Positions 50,796 through 58,041 of a DNA stretch of 60,842 bases are shown piece by piece. Positions within the stretch are counted from its first letter, which is position 1. Every line of letters starts with the position of its first letter. Location: positions 1 through 60,842 of the forward strand of contig JAUVYB010000009.1 of assembly GCA_030603275.1 (NCBI GenBank). The letters run 5' to 3'. Under the pieces are notes generated by a model that did no database searches, was not told where the DNA came from, and saw only the letters and a list, made by a program, of their open reading frames with translations. The translations under genes were made by a program, and so were the position numbers. Source of the stretch: Deltaproteobacteria bacterium. GTDB lineage: Bacteria; Chloroflexota; Dehalococcoidia; Dehalococcoidales; BS750m-G39.

Positions 50796-51674
50796 ATGGC
50801 TAAGAAATTTTTTTATGGCGGTCAGGCGGTTATGGAGGGGGTGATGATGCGCGGGCAGAAGGCAATGGTTACCGCCGTGCGCCGCCCCGGTGGCGGGCTG
50901 GCTTTAAATACTCAGTTGCTGGCTGGTTTCTATTCCGGCAGGTTGAGGCGAACTCCCTTAATCCGGGGCGTTATTGTTCTGATTGAGGCCCTAGTTCTGG
51001 GTATCAGGAGCCTGCTTTATTCGGCTAATGTCTCTCTGGAGGAGGAAGAGGCGGAGATTTCCGGGTGGTTCGTCTGGCTGCTGTTACTCGTTTCACTGGC
51101 GGTGGCAGTTGTCCTCTTCTTCATGGCCCCCCTTTTCCTGGCCAACCTTATTAAACCCTATATCACCTCAGCCCTTGTCTTTAGCCTGGTGGAGGGCTTA
51201 ATACGGGTGGCTATCTTCGTCATTTACCTGGGGTTAATCTCCCTGGTGCCTGATATCAAGCGGTATTTCGCTTATCATGGCGCTGAGCACAAGTCGATAA
51301 ATGCCTACGAAGCCGGCGTCCCTCTGGAGGTAGAAGCCGTCAAGAAATACGGTACCGCCCACCGTCGCTGCGGTACCAGTTTTCTGTTTGTCGTGCTGAT
51401 TATAGCTATTTTAGTTTTTGCCCTGGTCGGTTTACCGGAGTTGGGGCTGCTGATTTTATCGCGGATAGTGCTTATTCCGGTTATTGCCGGCCTGGGTTAT
51501 GAGGTTATCTACTTCAGCGCCAATCACGCTGACAACCCGGTCGTCAGGGCGATAGCGGCTCCGGGACTGTTGCTGCAATCGTTGACTACCAGGGAGCCCG
51601 ATGACGGCCAGCTCGAGGTGGCGCTGGCGGCGCTGAGCAGGGCGGTGGAGCTTGACCAGGAGGAGGCGACATAA
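50796..51674 (+). CDS. DUF1385 membrane protein (YqhQ-like)
   Basis: A 292-residue protein with the family start YGGQAVMEGVMMRG, a hydrophobic pair (about 88-125 and 125-160), then the conserved YHGAEHKSINAYE and HRRCGTSFLF motifs and a last pair of membrane helices. Role unknown; it often lies by rpmE and prfA. The ATG is hard against a terminator with no visible ribosome site, so expression needs read-through or an internal promoter. Confidence 0.92.
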   Translation: MAKKFFYGGQAVMEGVMMRGQKAMVTAVRRPGGGLALNTQLLAGFYSGRLRRTPLIRGVIVLIEALVLGIRSLLYSANVSLEEEEAEISGWFVWLLLLVSLAVAVVLFFMAPLFLANLIKPYITSALVFSLVEGLIRVAIFVIYLGLISLVPDIKRYFAYHGAEHKSINAYEAGVPLEVEAVKKYGTAHRRCGTSFLFVVLIIAILVFALVGLPELGLLILSRIVLIPVIAGLGYEVIYFSANHADNPVVRAIAAPGLLLQSLTTREPDDGQLEVALAALSRAVELDQEEAT

Positions 51675-51688
51675 GCCTCTTTTTTTGG

Positions 51689-51807
51689 GGGGAACAATTC
51701 AAGAGTAGGCAGGCGGGGGGGTTGTTTTTCTGGTTATGTTAAGCGCATCGTGGGTTTGGGGTGGAGGCGGTTTGTTTTGGTTTGTTTTGCTTTCCCCGTT
51801 ATGTTAA
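51689..51807 (-). repeat. Family-2 dispersed repeat, full copy
   Basis: Minus strand: TTAACATAACG at 51807, a second TTAACATAACC about 70 bp later and GAATTGTTCCCC at the end, with ACCCCAAA and ACGATGC between, matching 46440-46560. It fills the DUF1385-hisI spacer. Confidence 0.75.
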
Positions 51808-51810
51808 TTT

Positions 51811-52143
51811 CTAGGGTTCTATGTCTTTTTTGGTGAGCTGCTGGAAGAAGCAGGTTTTATTGCCGGTGTGGCAGACCGGTCCGGCGGCCTTGCCTTTGAT
51901 GAGTATGGTGTCGCTGTCGCAGTCTTTCCAGACCTCGCTGACGGTGATGGTGTTGCCGGAGGTGGCTCCTTTGTGCCAGAGCTCCCGGCGGCTGCGGCTG
52001 TAGAACCAGGCCTGGCCGCTTTCCAGGGTGCGGCGGAGCGATTCCTCGTTCATGTAGGCCAGCATGAGTACCTCGCCGGTGTCGGCGTCCTGGGCGATGG
52101 CGGGGACTAGGCCGTCTTTGTTGTATTTAATGTCTTTTAGCAT
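51811..52143 (-). CDS. hisI: Phosphoribosyl-AMP cyclohydrolase
   Basis: Third step of histidine synthesis. The 110-residue protein has GLVPAIAQDADTGEVLMLAYMN, zinc/magnesium motifs SRSRRELWHKGATSGN and DCDSDTIL, and the metal cysteine pair in GPVCHTGNKTCFF. A TATAAT box ends seven bases before the ATG at 52143, so the message is probably leaderless; the longer frame to 52182 lies across that box. No HisE domain is fused. Confidence 0.94.
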   Translation of the reverse strand: MLKDIKYNKDGLVPAIAQDADTGEVLMLAYMNEESLRRTLESGQAWFYSRSRRELWHKGATSGNTITVSEVWKDCDSDTILIKGKAAGPVCHTGNKTCFFQQLTKKDIEP

Positions 52144-52179
52144 TTTCCCCATTATATAACATATCGGGGGGTTTTGCCT

Positions 52180-52300
52180 CACCCCTCCCCCTTTTAGAGT
52201 AGGTTTATCTTCCCACCCTCCCGCCCTAAAAGGTGATACCTTTTTACCGATACCATTTTTTTTGGGGGGGGAGGGGGAGGGGGGGAGATTAGACGTATTT
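52180..52300. repeat. Family-1 repeat
   Basis: Contains CTTCCCACCCTCCCGCCC (about 52210-52227) with a following short hairpin, then a G-rich run (52265-52287). It flanks the DUF4238 gene. Confidence 0.7.
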
Positions 52301-52320
52301 TAGAGAAAAATCTTTGAGTG

Positions 52321-53361
52321 CTAGAAGCTACCTTTCAATCCCCTGGGGAAATTGTCCCACGGTGGTCGGGGGTCAAAGCCTAGATAGCGAATGGCGAATT
52401 CCAATTGAGCTTTGCCTATTCGCTCCAAGTAACTAGTGGCGCAGTCTCTAGGTATTATCGGCCCCTCGCCATAAAGATATCTTATAGTATCTTGGGTCAC
52501 TATATGTCGGGCGAATGAAATCTCCCACTCCGAGAAGTCATTGCGACGCCTTTCGCCACGTGGTTGAAGTTCATTCTTACCCTTTTGGTCTGGTCTTCGC
52601 TCAATCTTTAAGAGAACCTTCGGAGATAAGGGTACGAAATAGGTAAAGGAAGCGAAGGCGGCGCCCTCCCACCAAGGCCGTACTGGCCTCAGGTAAGCTG
52701 CTACTGGGTTGTCCGAGGTATATAATCGTATGGAATCTGGTGCTATACCTATGCGCCACGGTGCAGCCCGCAGTAGATTAGCGAACCCCTGAACCTCGCC
52801 TAGCATGAAATTTGTTGTTGTAGCTGGCTGCTGTGGTTCTGCCTCATTGAACCACCAATGGTCAGGTTTGTTCTCCATTTGTTTCCATATAGAGTCAGCT
52901 TCTTTCTTACCATGTTGATGGTATATTTGTTCTTTAGCCATATTTTTTATTTTTTGGAGCATAGAAGTAATCATTGTATCATTGTTATCTCGGAAGGCTG
53001 GAGTGCGGAAACGTAATGCTACTAGGAATCGTGTGATGGAGAACTCTTCTTCAACGGATAGAGACATGATACTGTTAGGATCATTAAGTAGTTTCTCAAT
53101 AACAGGTGTGGCATATCCTTCGAGTTGAGATAGCCAATCTTCCGCAGAAAGTTGAATATCCGCAATATTTTCATTATAGAAGTGACTCTCTACTGCTACA
53201 TTTGCAGTGGATGTCCTATACTCCTTGCCTTCATTGAGGTCAACTACGCGAATCTTATCATCTACGGAAAATGCACGCAGGAATAACTTAGGCACATAGT
53301 GCTGCCGTTTTCCTTGCGTTGGACTTAGGTTTGGTTCATTCCAAAACTTGGAGTTGTCCAA
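52321..53361 (-). CDS. DUF4238 protein
   Basis: A 346-residue AT-rich gene. The N terminus KRQHYVPKLFLRAFS is the DUF4238 hallmark; middle helices and the segment IRLYTSDNPVA followed by FVPLSPKVLLKI are also typical. DUF4238 genes are common in defence islands and as solitary accessory genes, and their activity is not known to me. TTG start with AAGGAG eight bases upstream. Repeat-flanked and divergent in composition, so probably acquired. Confidence 0.82.
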   Translation of the reverse strand: MDNSKFWNEPNLSPTQGKRQHYVPKLFLRAFSVDDKIRVVDLNEGKEYRTSTANVAVESHFYNENIADIQLSAEDWLSQLEGYATPVIEKLLNDPNSIMSLSVEEEFSITRFLVALRFRTPAFRDNNDTMITSMLQKIKNMAKEQIYHQHGKKEADSIWKQMENKPDHWWFNEAEPQQPATTTNFMLGEVQGFANLLRAAPWRIGIAPDSIRLYTSDNPVAAYLRPVRPWWEGAAFASFTYFVPLSPKVLLKIERRPDQKGKNELQPRGERRRNDFSEWEISFARHIVTQDTIRYLYGEGPIIPRDCATSYLERIGKAQLEFAIRYLGFDPRPPWDNFPRGLKGSF

Positions 53362-53509
53362 TTATGGTCTCCTTACGGAGATTATTCGCTGATAGAGTGA
53401 ACTCCTTTTCTAACTCAACAATATTATACACCCACCAAATCGCAAGCGGTATCCAGACTTGCTTTTTCGTCACTAATCACACAACCTGACGTAGCGTTTA
53501 ATTTCTGGT

Positions 53510-53625
53510 GGTGGGGAAAAGAGAGTCTAAAGAGGTGAAACCTTTTTGGGGGGATAAAAAGGGCTTTAGCCCTTTTACATTAAAGGGTGGCGGGCGGGTA
53601 CAGATAGAATTGGGGGTGGGGATTA
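53510..53625. repeat. Family-1 repeat
   Basis: Inverted C-rich module AAAGGGTGGCGGGCGGGT (about 53582-53599), preceded by AAAAGGGCTTTAGCCCTTTT hairpin (about 53558-53577), the same order as at 49145-49190. Confidence 0.75.
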
Positions 53626-53629
53626 ACCC

Positions 53630-54346
53630 CTAGCTCATGGCAGCCAGCGCCTGCTTCAGGTTTATATCATCGGTATATAGTGCCTTGCCCACGATGGCGC
53701 CCTCGGCGCCCAGCGATTTGAGCATCTTGAGGTGGTTTATCGACGAGATGCCGCCGGCGGCGATGACCGGCGCCTTGACCGAGCTAATCAGCTCGGCGGT
53801 GGCCGAGAAGTTGGGCTCGGTGAGGGTTCCGTCACGGTCAATATCGGTATAGATAAAGCGCCTGACCCCCACTCCCACCATGAACTGTGCCAGCTCCACT
53901 GCCTTGCGCCCGGTGTCCCGGCGCCAGCCGCGGCTGGCCACATAGCCCTGGCGGGCGTCAATGCTGACGATAATGGATTCCCGGTACTTGCGGCAGGCCT
54001 GCTCAACGAGCTGGGGGTCTTCCAGGGCGGCCGTGCCCAAAATCACCCGGTCGATGCCGGCTTTGAGCATCTGCTCCACCGTTTCCAATTGGCGGATGCC
54101 GCCGCCGAGCTGGGTGGGGATTAGCACCGCCGTGGCTATCTCGGTGATGATATCCAGGTTGCTGACCTCTCCCCTGGCGGCGCCGTCGAGGTCAACGATA
54201 TGCAGTCTGGGCGCTCCCAGCGACTGCCACTCAAGAGCCACCTCTACCGGGTCGTCGGAGAATACCGTCTCCTGTTCATAATCGCCCTGGTAGAGGCGAA
54301 CGCACTTGCCGTCTCTGATGTCTATGGCAGGTATAATATCCGTAAT
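53630..54346 (-). CDS. hisA: HisA isomerase, apparently non-AUG start
   Basis: Isomerises ProFAR in histidine synthesis. From 54346 the 238-residue TIM barrel is complete: IIPAIDIRDGKCVRLYQGDY, DLDGAARGE, QLGGGIR, SIDARQGY, YTDIDRDGT and AAGGISS. A start at the first standard codon (GTG 54241) would remove 35 conserved residues including the catalytic Asp of PAID. Upstream in frame there is only ATT 54346, ACG 54343 and ATT 54337 before a TAG at 54352. AGG 54355-54353 is six bases before ATT 54346. It lies 14 bp after a carboxyltransferase gene. Confidence 0.88.
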   Translation of the reverse strand: MTDIIPAIDIRDGKCVRLYQGDYEQETVFSDDPVEVALEWQSLGAPRLHIVDLDGAARGEVSNLDIITEIATAVLIPTQLGGGIRQLETVEQMLKAGIDRVILGTAALEDPQLVEQACRKYRESIIVSIDARQGYVASRGWRRDTGRKAVELAQFMVGVGVRRFIYTDIDRDGTLTEPNFSATAELISSVKAPVIAAGGISSINHLKMLKSLGAEGAIVGKALYTDDINLKQALAAMS

Positions 54347-54360
54347 AACCTACCTATAGC

Positions 54361-55932
54361 CTATAGATTGATATTGGAGTACTTGCGCCACGGGCGAGCC
54401 AGGAATGCCTTGCTGTCCTTGTCCTTGTTTTCCAGGATATCCAGCGAGCGGTTTATCACCTTTCTGGTATCGCTGGGCATGATGACGTCGTCGATGTAGC
54501 CGCGCTCGGCCCCCTTATAGGGGTTTTCGTAGAGGTCGCTGTATTCCTTGATTCGCTGGGCGGCCGTCTCTTTGGGGTTCTCCGAATTCTTGATTTCTTT
54601 GGCGAATATGATGCTGGCGGCGGTCTCGGCACCAACGATGGTGACCCTGGCCGTAGGCCAGGCGAAGACTAAATCGGCGCCGATGCCCTTGTCCAGCATA
54701 CCGTAGTGGGCGCCGGCGTAGGACTTGCGCAGGATAATAGAAATCAGGGGCACGGTGGCGTCGGCCCAGGCGAAGAGCAGCTTGGCGCCGTGGCGCAGGA
54801 TGCCTTTCCAGTCCTGCTCGGAGCCTATCATATAGCCGGGGCAGTCGCCCAGGGTGACGATGGGGATGTTGAACAGGTCGCAGGTGCGGGCAAAGCGGGC
54901 TCCTTTATCGGCGGCGTCGCAGTCTATAGTTCCCGCTGCCCACATCGGCTGGTTGGACCAGATGCCCACCGGCCGGCCGTTGAAGCGGGCGAAGCCGGTA
55001 ATAACGCTTTTAGCGTGGTCCTTAAATATCTCGTAGAAATAGCCGTCGTCGACGACGGCTTTGATAACTTTATACATATCGTAGGGCTGGGTGGTTTTAT
55101 CGGGGATTATGGTATCCAGCTCGGGGCAGAGGCGCTCCGGGTCGTCCTTGCACTCAATGCGGGGCGGCATCTCTTTGTTGTTGGAGGGGAACATAGCCAG
55201 CAGCTCCTTGGTCTTGTCCAGGGCGTCCTTATCATCGGCGGCGACGATGTGGGTCTGGCCGGATTTGACGGCGTGCGCCTTCCAGCCGGAGAGCTCTTGC
55301 AGGGAGATTTCCTCCCCCAGCTGGGTCTTGACGAAGGCCGGGCCGGCGATGCCCATGAAGCCGGTGTCCTTGCACTGGATGATGAAGTCCTGCATTATCG
55401 GGTGATAGGCCTGCCCGCCCAGGCAGGGGCCCATCAGCACGGCTATCTGGGGGATGATGCCGGAGGCCCGTATCTGGGCTTTGAACAGGTTGCCGTACAT
55501 TTCCAGCGTGTCCATGCCTTCCTGAAGGCGGGCGCCGCCGGAGTCGTTGAGGCCGACCAGCGGCCAGCCCATCTCCTTGGCGAAATCAATAGCCCGGATT
55601 TCCTTCAACCCGTGGTATTCACCGAAGGTTCCGGCCATGGCCATGAAGTCCTCGGCGAAGGCGACCACCGGCCGGCCGTTGACCAGACCGTAGCCGGTTA
55701 CTACACCTTCCGCCGGTATCTCCGCCTTGTCCATGCCGAAATGGGTGGTGCGGTGCTTGACGAACAGCCCTATCTCGTTGAAGGTGCCCCTGTCGAAGAG
55801 ATAGTCAATTCTCTCGCGGGCCGTCCACTGGCCTCTATTGTGCCGCTTCTCTATAGCTTCCGGGGAAGCCATCTGCTCTATTTTGGCTCTCTTTTTCTTA
55901 TATTCCTCGATTAGCTCCTCAGTCGTTGCCAT
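54361..55932 (-). CDS. Acyl-CoA carboxyltransferase-family protein, second paralog
   Basis: A 523-residue carboxyltransferase with both crotonase-like halves: RERIDYLFDRG, DSGGARLQEGMD, GPCLGGQAYHPI, TLGDCPGYMIG, RHGAKLLFAWADATVPL and FAWPTARVTIVGAETA. It differs from the 7082-8632 protein in the acyl-CoA and biotin loops (GYMIGSEQDWKG in place of GFMPGPKEEKGG), so it probably uses another acyl-CoA or acts in a decarboxylase. No biotin protein is adjacent. It heads a transcript with hisA. Confidence 0.88.
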   Translation of the reverse strand: MATTEELIEEYKKKRAKIEQMASPEAIEKRHNRGQWTARERIDYLFDRGTFNEIGLFVKHRTTHFGMDKAEIPAEGVVTGYGLVNGRPVVAFAEDFMAMAGTFGEYHGLKEIRAIDFAKEMGWPLVGLNDSGGARLQEGMDTLEMYGNLFKAQIRASGIIPQIAVLMGPCLGGQAYHPIMQDFIIQCKDTGFMGIAGPAFVKTQLGEEISLQELSGWKAHAVKSGQTHIVAADDKDALDKTKELLAMFPSNNKEMPPRIECKDDPERLCPELDTIIPDKTTQPYDMYKVIKAVVDDGYFYEIFKDHAKSVITGFARFNGRPVGIWSNQPMWAAGTIDCDAADKGARFARTCDLFNIPIVTLGDCPGYMIGSEQDWKGILRHGAKLLFAWADATVPLISIILRKSYAGAHYGMLDKGIGADLVFAWPTARVTIVGAETAASIIFAKEIKNSENPKETAAQRIKEYSDLYENPYKGAERGYIDDVIMPSDTRKVINRSLDILENKDKDSKAFLARPWRKYSNINL

Positions 55933-55964
55933 CTTAAATTTCCTCTCCTTTTATGTTCAGTGTA

Positions 55965-55993
55965 ATTATAGCACTATCGCCTGCGGGCGACAA
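55965..55993 (-). promoter_or_regulatory. Promoter of the carboxyltransferase-hisA unit
   Basis: Minus strand: TTGTCG (55993-55988), 17-bp spacer, TATAAT (55970-55965), then AAGGAGAGG before the ATG at 55932. Confidence 0.65.
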
Positions 55994-56024
55994 ATTATGG
56001 GGGGAGTTTTTAGCGGTGGTTCTT

Positions 56025-56312
56025 CTTCCCGCCCACCCGCCCGAAAGAGGTTTCACCTCTATCACACTTTGGGGGGCAAGCCCCCCGCCCCCTTGTTTAC
56101 AGGTGTTTTTCTTTCCCACCCGCCCGCCCACGGGGGTTGGTACCCCAGTCCCTTGCTTTTGGGGGTGGGGGGATAAGGAGGGGTATAGCCGTATTTTTTG
56201 AGTGCGTTTTGCTTCCCGCCCTCCCACCCTCATAGGCTGCGCCTCTGAAACTTTGCTTAAAAGAGGGGAGGATAATAAAAAAGAGGGGCTAACGCCCCCT
56301 TAAACACCCCCT
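56025..56312. repeat. Cluster of family-1 repeats
   Basis: Three direct C-rich modules begin near 56026, 56113 and 56214 (TTCCCGCCCACCCGCCC and variants), each followed by a short hairpin, and a GAGGGGCTAACGCCCC module near 56283 with a TTAAACACCCCC tail. Confidence 0.8.
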
Positions 56313-56376
56313 ACAAAAAGGCTAGACTCAAATTGGAAGAAGTGCTATATTACGTGCTAGGTAAAAGGTATAACAA

Positions 56377-57126
56377 ATGTATATTGCCTATGTTGATGAA
56401 TCTGGAGACCCGGGACGTAATACTAGAATAACTAAGTATTTCACTCTAAGCGGAATCATTGTTGCTGATTCAAACTGGAAGCCATTCCTTGATAGGGTAA
56501 AGGCATTTAGAAAAGGGCTTAAGAAAGACTTTGGGCTTACGTTAAAAGCCGATTTGCGGGCAGTAGACTTGTGGCACAACAGTGGCGATTTCGAAAAGTT
56601 AAATTTGAATTACGCAGACCGGAGGAGAATTTTTAGAAAAACGGCAGAGTTCCTGCGGTTTTCCCAGGAAGTGGCTATTCTGAACGTAAGCATTAATAAA
56701 GGCTCTCCTCAATTGCCGTCTACTGGTAAAATCAGTGGAATTGCTTGGACAATGTTTCTTCAAAGATTTGAAAATTGGCTAGTCGCAAGGCAAGAACTGG
56801 GGATCGTTGTTAACGATGAAGGTTACGAAAAATTGACCAGAATGTTATCAAGAAGGATGAAGGTGTATAATCCGATTCCGAGCCACTATGGTGGATACTA
56901 TCAATCTCCCTTGGTAAAAATTATTGAGGACCCCTTTTCAAGACGTTCACAATATTCTTACTTTGTCCAGCTTGCCGATATAAGTGCATATCTGGCACGA
57001 TTGCGGCATAACCATACGAGCCGGCAGGCAAAATGGGGGATACATAAGCTCTATAAAAGGATTAAGCCTAGGTATATATTAGAGGCGTCAAAGAAAGATA
57101 ACTATGGGTTTGTCATTTACCCATAA
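56377..57126 (+). CDS. DUF3800 protein
   Basis: A 249-residue AT-rich gene. The start YVDESGDPG is the DUF3800 signature, thought to be an RNase H-like acidic site; later acidic motifs are VVNDEGYEK and VQLADISAYLARL. These genes occur singly in mobile and defence regions. Flanked on both sides by family-1 repeats; the downstream RNA promoter is convergent. Confidence 0.85.
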   Translation: MYIAYVDESGDPGRNTRITKYFTLSGIIVADSNWKPFLDRVKAFRKGLKKDFGLTLKADLRAVDLWHNSGDFEKLNLNYADRRRIFRKTAEFLRFSQEVAILNVSINKGSPQLPSTGKISGIAWTMFLQRFENWLVARQELGIVVNDEGYEKLTRMLSRRMKVYNPIPSHYGGYYQSPLVKIIEDPFSRRSQYSYFVQLADISAYLARLRHNHTSRQAKWGIHKLYKRIKPRYILEASKKDNYGFVIYP

Positions 57127-57193
57127 GAAAAAGCCCTCTTTTCAGAGGGCAGAGGCGGCCGCCTCCACCAGCTTTTAGCTGATTTCAGCTGCC
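57127..57193 (-). ncRNA. Candidate small RNA with three hairpins
   Basis: A predicted 65-70-nt transcript with no ORF. From the promoter at 57228-57200 it would contain three consecutive stem-loops: AGCTGAAATCAGCT (57190-57177), GAGGCGGCCGCCTC (57165-57152) and GCCCTCTGAAAAGAGGGC (57150-57133) followed by TTTTTC, which is a terminator. No known RNA family recognised. It could instead be the relic leader of a lost gene. Confidence 0.5.
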
Positions 57194-57199
57194 AAATAT

Positions 57200-57228
57200 A
57201 CTATAGCAGGTGTAAGCACATTTGTCAA
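57200..57228 (-). promoter_or_regulatory. Near-consensus promoter of the candidate small RNA
   Basis: Minus strand: TTGACA (57228-57223), 17-bp spacer, TATAGT (57205-57200). There is no leftward gene within reach before the terminator. Confidence 0.8.
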
Positions 57229-57287
57229 CAATTGTTGTCAATGCCTTAACTTCAGAAGATCTTTAACCTTTACCTAGAATAGATTTT

Positions 57288-57372
57288 AGGGAGGGGGCGA
57301 AGCCCCCTCTTTTTAGAAAAAATTCCCCCTCTCCAAGAGTGGAGAGGGGGATTAAGGGGGAGAGGTTGATGA
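57288..57372. repeat. Family-1 tandem hairpin repeat, inverted
   Basis: GAGGGGGCGAAGCCCCCTC (57293-57311) and TCCCCCTCTCC...GGAGAGGGGGA (57325-57353), the mirror of 10502-10563. Confidence 0.85.
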
Positions 57373-57447
57373 AAGCTTTTCCTTGACATTGGGGGGTGGG
57401 GTTGTTAAACTAAATCGCCATTATTTAGCTTTAGCTCAGGTGTATTA

Positions 57448-58011
57448 TTGGGCGAGAAAGCATCATCATTTAATCCCCCGTCACCACCAGTGCGTAAAGG
57501 TCTGGTGCAGATTTTCACCGGCGATGGCAAGGGGAAGACCTCGGCGGCTATCGGCACGGTAGTACGCGCCCTGGGGCACGGTCTTAAGGTATATATCGTC
57601 TTTTTTATGAAGGGTGATTATATCTACGGCGAGCGCAAAATCCTGTCCGGGCTGCCCGGCGTTACCCTGGAGAGCTTTGGCTCCAGCCAGTTTATAGACC
57701 CGGAGAATCTCAGGCCGGGAGAAATAGAGCAGGCCAGGAAGGCGCTGGCGGCGGCCCGGGAGGCTATGCTGGGTGGGGAATACGACCTGGTGGTGCTGGA
57801 TGAGGTGAACCTGGCGGTGGCCTTTAACCTGCTGGGGGTGGAGGAGGTGCTGGGGCTTATCGAGGCTAAACCGGAGGGAGTGGAGCTTATCCTTACCGGC
57901 CGCCGGGCCGATACCGAACTGGTCCGGGTGGCCGACCTGGTTACCGAATGCTTGAAGATTAAGCACCCTTACGATAGTGGGGTGGAGGGGCGGGAGGGCT
58001 TTGAATATTAG
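57448..58011 (+). CDS. cobA: Corrinoid adenosyltransferase (CobA/CobO type)
   Basis: Adenosylates cob(I)alamin-type corrinoids. The 187-residue P-loop protein has GLVQIFTGDGKGKTSAAIG, LDEVNLAVAFNLL (Walker B) and LTGRRADTELVRVADLVTE, and KHPYDSGVEGREGFEY at the end. TTG start as listed; GTG 57490 (MRKGLVQ) matches the family N terminus better, but neither has a good ribosome site. Supports corrinoid use by the organism. Confidence 0.92.
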   Translation: MGEKASSFNPPSPPVRKGLVQIFTGDGKGKTSAAIGTVVRALGHGLKVYIVFFMKGDYIYGERKILSGLPGVTLESFGSSQFIDPENLRPGEIEQARKALAAAREAMLGGEYDLVVLDEVNLAVAFNLLGVEEVLGLIEAKPEGVELILTGRRADTELVRVADLVTECLKIKHPYDSGVEGREGFEY

Positions 58012-58041
58012 CCTGAATATTAGCAAGATAAAGGGGGAGTT

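Noticed and set aside
54706-55914. 402-residue open frame on the plus strand across the second carboxyltransferase
   Set aside because: Antisense shadow of a conserved gene; no ribosome site and no recognisable motif.
57159-57171. tmRNA gene end (GCCGCCTCCACCA)
   Set aside because: Only about 13 bases match; there is no T-arm or tRNA-like fold before it, and the bases are explained by a perfect hairpin of the candidate small RNA. Kept only as an alternative origin in the finding.
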